Shown here piece by piece: positions 57,181-64,000 of a stretch of DNA of 64,000 bases. Below the pieces are notes generated by a model. The model was not told the DNA's origin. It saw only the letters and a list, made by a program, of their open reading frames with translations, and made no database searches. Location: contig CM043968.1 of the NCBI GenBank assembly GCA_014529385.2, positions 25,161,513-25,225,512 of the forward strand, read 5' to 3'. The translations under genes and the position numbers were made by a program. Numbering within the stretch: position 1 is the first letter of the stretch; every line of letters begins with the position of its first letter. Source of the DNA: Adiantum capillus-veneris. Its lineage: Eukaryota > Streptophyta > Polypodiopsida > Polypodiales > Pteridaceae.

Positions 57181-58435
57181 TATATGCAGGTTTTGGATCT
57201 TCTACTGGCTCCGCTAGATCTATTCGTTTGGCTTTTTCAGGACCGCCGTATGATGTACCAGGTTCCTTCAATTCTCTCATTGGTTGTTGCACTATGATTT
57301 TTCTATCTTGTATGGTATACTTCTTATAATGGGATGGCACATCCAGCTTGTCAAAATTCGTGTCCTCATCTGTTTCCATTTGAGTTGTCCATATGTCTTT
57401 GAGGGTCTGTTTGAGCTTATTGTACTCTGCTTTCCTCTCTGTTTTGGTCATTCTAGACCCTGTTTCCCCCTCCTTATGTGTCTCAGTCGTTTGCTTTTCG
57501 CGCTTGTTCTTCTTGTTGTTTTTCCATGGTTTAGTTTTGATAAACCGGCCAGTTACCTTGTCTTTGACACAATCGTCAGTTTTTACAAGCCTTAGATATC
57601 CCGTTTTTTCATTGACAAGAGGCATGGGTTTATGCTTATTCGCTCTTGATTTCCTTGTTCTCTTTGATCTATACCGCTCTTGTCGACTAGGTTTTTGGTT
57701 AAGAAACTCGTAAAACCTGTCCAGTCTCGACATATACTTTCTATCTGTCTCTGATCCACTTGATATTTCTTCATCAACATCTATCATTTGGATTTCATCA
57801 CTCAATGATGGAAGGTCATCGCTTAGTGCATGGTCCAGGACTCCCAATGGTCTCTCTACATACCCATCTGCTAGTTGCAGTTTCATTCTCGTCTTTCTGA
57901 GAGCTGGACGGCCCCATTTCTCCCAGATTTGCTTTGTAGCAATCGCAACTCCTGCTCCACTGTCTAGGATAGATATCGTCTTTATATCCTGATATTCGAC
58001 AGGTAAGGTTGTATTACCTTCCTCACCTTCACAGTAATCTCCGACCTTGTTTATGGGCACAGGTTGGGCTTTGGGTTGACCTTCCCGTTTGTTTTCTTCT
58101 ACAGTAGGGTTTGTCTGAAGAGGAATCTTTATTCCTTTGTTCTCCAAATGTTTCCCCATGTCTTCCCATAAGTGTGGTCTGACTCTCAAGTGTTTTGACA
58201 GTGTGATTGTGCATGTTATAGGTGTCGACAACATCTCTTGAAGACTTTTTGAGTGAATCATTTGTGGAATAGCTCTCATCTGGGATGGAACTAATCTTAT
58301 CTCCGATTGTGCCTCGTATTCACCTATAAATGAAGGCAGGGTTTTCAAGGATTGAGCTTTGCTTTCCATCGAAACCTCCATTCCTGCATCTCCATACAGC
58401 GATTGTATATCTCCTAGATAAAATTCGTTGTCCAT
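57143..58435 (-). pseudogene. T2 protease 1 region of gag-pol, half domain
   Basis: 430 codons uninterrupted. Residues about 140-205 form the first half of a retropepsin: SILDSGAGVAIATKQIWEKW, RPALRKTRMKLQLADG and RPLGVLDHAL. The second half, which normally ends in a LLGRPFL-type motif, is missing; the frame runs instead into an acidic stretch (DVDEEISSGSETD) and a Lys/Arg-rich stretch (RSKRTRKSRANKHK) before the RT linker. The first 140 residues belong to the linker after the zinc knuckles. The frame ends at 57143 by a shift near 57180. Alone this half is unlikely to be an active protease. Upstream, one stop near 58500 separates it from gag. Confidence 0.7.
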
Positions 58436-58499
58436 GTTAATCTCAAGAATTGGTGCAGGCTGTAACGTCGCGCTTCCGTTCTTTCTATTTCTAATGGTT

Positions 58500-61400
58500 T
58501 CCTATAAGTGTTGTGGCCATGGTTCTTCCACTTCTAGAATTGGCATTATATTCATTGACTTAGCATCATCAGTGGTGTTCGGCACCACTCGGTGATCCAA
58601 TGACAATATAGTTTCAGGCCTGGGTCCATTTACTTGTTTGGATTCATCGATTTTCATTTTTTCTTGCTCTTTGTGAATTAGCACTTCTTATTCTGGGGTC
58701 CTAATCGCATTAGGTTTCATCAATGCCTGGGTTGTTTCAATAAGGTGTTTACACATTTCCAAACGCTTTGTTTCCACTTATGGTTGAGGATAAGTCAACC
58801 ATCTCTGCTCTAAGGTTTGGTTTGTTTTTAGCCTTGCTTCATGCGCTTGTAATAGAGCATCTAAAGGCTCTAGCACTTTCTCGACCAAGATTGATCCCCC
58901 TGAGGATGCTTTCCTCGGCTTGTTGTTGTCCTCAGTAGTTTTACTATCTCTCTCTTGTTTCAGTTGCTCTTTCGTTTCAGGTAATTTATTTTGCATGGCA
59001 ATTTGGGTTTTAATCCTTCTTGCTTTCATTCTGTCTCGTTTTGCCTTCCAGGATTTTCGTTGTGTTCTCACAGATAAACTCTCGTTTTCTGTGGGTATTG
59101 GCAACTCGACCTTTTCTTCCAATGGCTTGTTTTTCTCTAAGTCCTTGGCTTGGGCTCTAGTTACCGCATTGATCTGGATCATGGGTTCGGTTTCTAATCC
59201 ACTGCTTGCACTTGGTAACACCCCCACACTATTCATATTTGCTTTTCCCTTGTTGTCCGGATTCCTTGGGCAATCTGGCAGTATGTGATTCACATCACAA
59301 CCGTCACAAAACCCAAAAATTTTCACTCTTTCATCTTTGAAAGGACAACTATGCTCCCAATGATCTGTACTTCCATAGTTAGAGCATGGTCCAATTGGTG
59401 GTTGATTTTGAGGAGGTGGTCCCATAGGTTGTCCCGCCCTATTAGGATATCCTCTTGGTTTGTAGTTCTGGTTCGCAATGAACATTAGCATTCTTTCGTC
59501 CATCAAATATTGATACCTCAAAGGTTGTGCTACATACGTTGGTGGTGCCATACCCTCGTTATTTCCCCACGTTTGATAGGCTTCGTCTGCGTGCATCTGT
59601 GGTTCAGGTTCAGTTACATAAGGCTCATTCGGTTCCTCGTAATAATAAATTTGAGGTGTATTATTTGTTCCTGGTGATGCTTCGTAAGGTTGAGCATACC
59701 TAATCATGGCCCTATTTTCCTATGGTAATGGAGGTTGTTGACCCAACACAGGTTGAGGTATGTCTGCTCTTGCTACCATATTCACATTTGGCCCAACTTG
59801 ATATCTTGGAGGAGGTGGTTGAGATGGTCCTGCTGCTGGAGGTCCATACGGCCTTTCCCTCACATAGTTTTTGTTTTTAAAACACTCATCTGTGCCATGG
59901 TTCGTCCATTTTTGCTCTATTGCATACCATTTTAGTACTCGTCCATTCGCAACTGGTGCTTTCGACTGTTGTGTGCACCACGGCGTCAAGTGATCCCCCC
60001 ACATATGTCACATTTTATAGTCTGAGACTGTCTCATCACACCGGATTTGATCTCATATGTTGTTGCATTCTCTTCGTTACTTCCTCTATCATTTGGCCAG
60101 TTGTCTGCATCAGAGAAGCCTGAGCATCTTTCTTGGCAGAGGGTTCACTCTTAATACATGAAGAGCCACTGGTTACCGAATCTGTATCCTCTGACACTTC
60201 CTCGTATGCTTTGCAGTTATCAACAAGATATAACGCTTCCCTTGTAACCTGTTCAAACATGCTACAGGCTTTCAAGTGAAGGTCCTTTTTCAAGGTTTCG
60301 TTTTTCAGTCCTTGAATGAAGAGCACAGACAATCTCTCGTCCTGCGGTAATTCTCTCCTTGGGCACCTCTCAATGTATTGCTTGAATCTCAAGGATGCTT
60401 ACTTCACATTTTTGTTCTCCTTTTGTTTAAAAGCATATATCTGTGATAGTATATTATGCTTTATACCCCGTTTTGAGAATTCTTTCGCGAACTCCTGCAA
60501 TACATGTTCAATATTCGGACAAGTTTCAGGGTTCAAAGGTTGAAACCATGTTAAGGACGTCCCTTCCAAGGTCAGCCCGAATCCCTCATATTGAGTATGG
60601 AAATCAGTGATCTGGTCTGCTCTTAAGACTTGCTTGAAGAGCGAAAGATGGCCATATGGATCCCCTGATCCGCTATACTTCTTTGGCATGCACTTCGCTA
60701 CCTAGGATGGCCTCATCCGTCTATGGTCTATGACCAATCTCAATGCTCCCGTGTCTCGACTTAATCCTTCTCATACATCATGGATGTCGTGGGTTGCTCT
60801 CGTTGGTTCCCCTGCCACGAATCTACTACTAGGAGGCAAAAGTGATGGTGTGGCTGTGAATGTCGGACCTACTGCGGTATGTGTAGAGATAGGAACCGCA
60901 CTACCCCGATTTGTAGCCATTGAATCTCTGGGATGTAGTGTTCCCATGGCGTTTGGCATAGAATACTGAGGTCGACTGAAAGAATCAGCTACATGAGTCC
61001 TCTCTCAACCTGTTGCCATCGGGTATGGCATGACATTTGTAGGTGCTGGTCTATGTGGGGTTGGAGTGACATAATACTAGTGGAGTGGTCCCCCAAAGTA
61101 CGTATATCCTTCCAACTCCTTTTTATCAATTGCTTCGTATCGTCTTCCATATTTATCGTGTGCGATGATTTTTGTTTCTGATCCCTCTGTGTAGGTGAAG
61201 ACATAAAGTCTTTTCCACTCTGTCAACTCTCCGACGTAGGGTTCCTCGCATCTATAATAGAGATATTCCTCTCCATTATTATACTTGTATAACCCCACAT
61301 AGACGTTGTCTGTGCTGACTCTCAAAGTTTCGTTTTCTCGCCTTAACCTCACATTAGGGAAGCTCATTGTTGGTGCTTTCTCCTTAGGTTCCTCATCTAG

Positions 61401-61877
61401 TTTGGCTTTCGTGCCCATCAATCCCCACTTGTCCACAATGTTAGGATTCAAGACTACCAAGTACATGATACCTTCGTCATCTAGGTACCTATCTCCGCTA
61501 TATCTCACAGGCACTAAGTCCTTGAACTCACTTGTTCTATCTTCTATTTTCACATAGAAGCGGCCCATACCATCTTTGTAGATCTTGGCACCTTGCTTGT
61601 TGTCATACTGATACTTGATGAACAATAGCTTCATTGTGGCCGAAGGGTTTGATGGTCCTGCCATGTTTTCTCTTTCGTTTAGGTTTAAATGTCCCAAGTT
61701 TTCCGTGAAATACTCGTAAGATCTCTCTGAAGAAGTATCGGAAATACTTCCTTCAGGGATCGGCTCTAACAGTCGTACTACACCTTGGTTTACACTCTCC
61801 TCCATTGATAAAACACTTGCTTGATCCACTAAATTTCGGTGTTGGTTGTTGATTTGTTTTCCCAATCTCAAAAACAT
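58500..61877 (-). pseudogene. gag: T2 gag
   Basis: Frame from 61877 to 60036, one shift near 60020, then on to 58500, with stops near 61074, 60768 and 60395. Residues 1-90 are acidic and Ser-rich. Then comes a beta-rich domain shared with T1: KIYKDGMGRFYVKIEDR, GDRYLDDEGIMYLVV, VYVGLYKYNNGEEYLYYRC and HDKYGRRYEAI. The capsid domain is at 60689-60270 (YEGFGLTLEGTSLTWFQPL, FAKEFSKRGIKHNI, LFIQGLKNETLKKDL). Knuckle-like motifs follow: GDHLTPWC (about 60000), HGTDEC (about 59890), CSNYGSTDHWEHSC with one Cys changed to Tyr (about 59380) and CDGCDVNHILPDC (about 59300). A Lys/Glu-rich linker ends it. Gag would build the particle and bind RNA. Confidence 0.82.
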
Positions 61878-62905
61878 GAAGAAAGTGGAATTTATCGATC
61901 GAATCCAAACCTCTTACCTGGAGATGGAGTGATCTTCCAACTCTCACGACTGCATGGATTGTTACTTGATCGGAGATCACTGTATCATTCCAATTGTCAG
62001 CAGATTCAACAATTTCACAATGACTTCAACACAATTTTTCTTGCAGATTATTGATAGTATGTCCAATTTGGGTTTTGACAACTCCTGATATCTTAAATAG
62101 TCTAGGTTTATGAACAGGTCAAAAATGAGTCAACTCTGGGCCTGAGGTACACCGATCGCAATCGTAGTACAGTGCCCAAATTTGATGAAACTTCACCAGC
62201 TTGTTCACTAGGCTATTTTAAGGCTACCCACCAAATACTTTTGTATTCAAATGCCAAAAAGTCAAGCTTTTACCAGTTCTTGGTTGGAAGTGTCTGTTTT
62301 TTTGAATCTGTCAGGTTGACTTGATTTTGGTGTTTGTTTTGGGATATGAAAGCTATCTGGGGTTGTCCTGTGTACATGCTCTCCCTCTGTATAGTCTATA
62401 CCCAATTTGATGTATATGATCCTGATGAAAGTCAATTTCTATGTCGGTATATCAATTTCCGACTTGGATCAATACCCAGATGGTTTGACAGGTATTTTGA
62501 GGTTTTTGGCTCTTGGTCCTTTATACTTTTATGTTCATATACACTTGAGGATCCCACATATGAAATCTGGTCAAAATCTGGCACTTAAGTACACCGATCG
62601 CGATCGTAGTACAAGGCCCAAATTAGACCAATTTTGGTGTGCTTGTTGGCAAAGGTGTTATGAGGCTATTTCCCCCTTCACTTAGTATTTGGATCACTAA
62701 AAGCCAAGATTTTGCACTTTTTGGGTTTGCTAGGCTAGTTTTGTCCAAGTAGCCTGATTTTCTTGATTTTTGATGTTTCTAGGTGTGGTTTCTTTAGACA
62801 AACTTGTTTAGAATCTTACAAGGAAGGCACACAACAATTCTTGTCCAAATCTGGCACAGGGGTACACCGAATGCGATCGTAGTACATGAGCCAAATCTGA
62901 TGAAA
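61878..62905 (-). other. T2 untranslated leader with palindromes
   Basis: Three copies of the T2 palindrome, at 62147-62170, 62589-62612 and 62862-62885, each after CTGGGCCTGAG or TCTGGCAC-type sequence and followed by GCCCAAAT-like sequence. Steps are 442 and 273 bases. There is no coding signal. The T2-specific sequence ends near 62905. Confidence 0.85.
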
Positions 62906-62907
62906 TT

Positions 62908-62967
62908 TAGTCTGCTCAAGCACACAACAAGCATAAACTAGTGAGCTCAAAGATGGCGATGGTGTGT
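62908..62967 (-). repeat. Copy of an internal LTR-B segment outside the LTR
   Basis: About 57 bases starting CAAGCACACAACAAGCATAA are repeated, nearly unchanged, inside the LTR at 63069-63119. Here they lie between the T2 leader and the primer site. This could reflect template switching during reverse transcription or recombination. Confidence 0.85.
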
Positions 62968-62973
62968 ATGGCA

Positions 62974-62992
62974 TTCCCCGGCAACTGCGCCA
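62974..62992 (-). promoter_or_regulatory. Family B primer-binding site, tRNA-Asp type
   Basis: The plus strand reads TTCCCCGGCAACTGCGCCA. Its last 18 bases differ at one position from the plant tRNA-Asp 3' end. It lies four bases from the LTR start at 62997 and makes this the 5' end of a minus-strand element. Confidence 0.85.
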
Positions 62993-62996
62993 AGAA

Positions 62997-63653
<657 letters not shown>

Positions 63654-63668
63654 CAAAATTTCACCTAA

Positions 63669-64000
63669 TGTGGAGGATCCATCGGACTTACCAAGGGAGT
63701 CTCCATTTGTGATAAGGTTGGTTGTTTAGTTTTCCATGTATCCAAGAATCTCATGAGACCCGTTGAAAGCATGTGGATCTACTTGTTCTGTCTCTCTAGC
63801 TCAATAACCCTATGGATGACCTCCCTTGAACTCTTTGTTGTTGATCCTCTACACTAGTAGCACCCATTGTGGATTGTAGGACATCTCACCAACCCACGTG
63901 ATAGGTGTGACCTGTGTATAGGTTGGTTAGAGTTTATGTTTGTAGTTCATACTCCCATTTTTTGTTTGGGAATGCTCCATCTAGGATTGAGGTGCTAGGG
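63669..64000 (-). pseudogene. gag: Gag N-terminal part of family C, probably copy C2
   Basis: From GTGGAGGATCCATCGG at 63671 to the window end the sequence matches 29797-30130 of copy C3, on the same strand. It is probably the continuation of C2, whose capsid end stops near 10170, with the LTR-B block between. The equivalent of about 870 bases of gag between the two is missing. It runs off the window. Confidence 0.65.

Larger units (their letters stand above)
46366..62905 (-). mobile_element. T2, Tat-like Ty3/gypsy element with chimeric 5' end
   Basis: T2 keeps every domain: gag, zinc knuckles, protease 1, reverse transcriptase, RNase H, doubled zinc module, integrase, second protease, W-x-P-K tail, internal polypurine tract, palindromes, extra ORF. 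Its left LTR resembles that of T1, but at the right its leader joins, near 62905, a primer site and LTR of family B, so a matching 5' LTR is absent. Either recombination swapped the 5' end or a deletion removed it. Frames are better kept than in T1: about five frameshifts and a modest number of stops over 14 kb. It is still not functional as it stands. Confidence 0.75.

Noticed and set aside
57284-57713. Plus-strand hydrophobic frames resembling membrane proteins
   Set aside because: Antisense of the Lys/Glu-rich linker in T2 gag-pol, where such shadows are expected.
62974-62992. tRNA-Asp gene fragments (also at 44984-45001)
   Set aside because: Only the last 18 bases of the tRNA are present and they abut an LTR, so they are primer-binding sites.

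Overview
The window looks like intergenic DNA from the nuclear genome of a large-genome land plant. It is packed with degenerate LTR retrotransposons of the Ty3/gypsy superfamily, whose primer-binding sites match plant tRNA-iMet and tRNA-Asp, plus one complete hAT DNA transposon. The species cannot be fixed from sequence alone. A fern or another seed-free plant is possible but unproven. I see no intact host gene, no rRNA or tRNA gene and no CRISPR array. Almost every coding region is broken by stop codons and frameshifts.

Layout. 1-2744 holds nothing recognised. 2745-5836 (+) is a pol terminus, one LTR, a tRNA-iMet-like primer site and a decayed gag-pol (family A). 5837-10170 holds two gag-protease copies of a second family (C) facing each other tail to tail, forming a palindrome of about 4 kb with a 4-base centre. 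A CT/CA-rich LTR (family B) lies at 10421-10995 and again at 62997-63653. Both are on the minus strand; the left one has a polypurine tract inside it and the right one a tRNA-Asp primer site, so the 53 kb between them may be one interrupted B element. Inside it are: the 3' end of a third Tat-like pol (D, 12628-13800); two 190-bp foldback palindromes (16081-16550); a third C gag-protease copy (C3) split by two insertions; a 7,192-bp hAT element with a perfect 8-bp target duplication (22329-29520); a 15,056-bp Tat-like retrotransposon T1 with matching 5-bp target duplication (30882-45937); and a second Tat-like element T2 (46366 to about 62905).

T1 and T2 share an unusual order on the minus strand: a gag with an unfamiliar N-terminal domain, capsid and zinc-knuckle regions, protease 1, reverse transcriptase, RNase H, two tandem copies of the zinc-binding (H2C2) module before the integrase core, integrase, a second retropepsin-like domain after integrase, a tail of repeated W-x-P-K motifs, an internal polypurine tract, an array of spaced palindromes, and a coiled-coil additional ORF of more than 1,000 codons. 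D preserves the second protease's 3' half and the W-x-P tail as well. T1 has lost nucleocapsid, protease 1 and reverse transcriptase by an internal deletion but keeps the rest.

The hAT element has convergent genes: a DUF659/BED-finger transposase on the plus strand and a degenerate protein-kinase-like gene on the minus strand. Each is preceded by an array of about 63-bp repeats that seems to sit in a 5'-leader intron.

Insertion order inferred: T1 and hAT are later than C3; LTR-B is later than C2; relative ages of T2, D and C3 are not settled.
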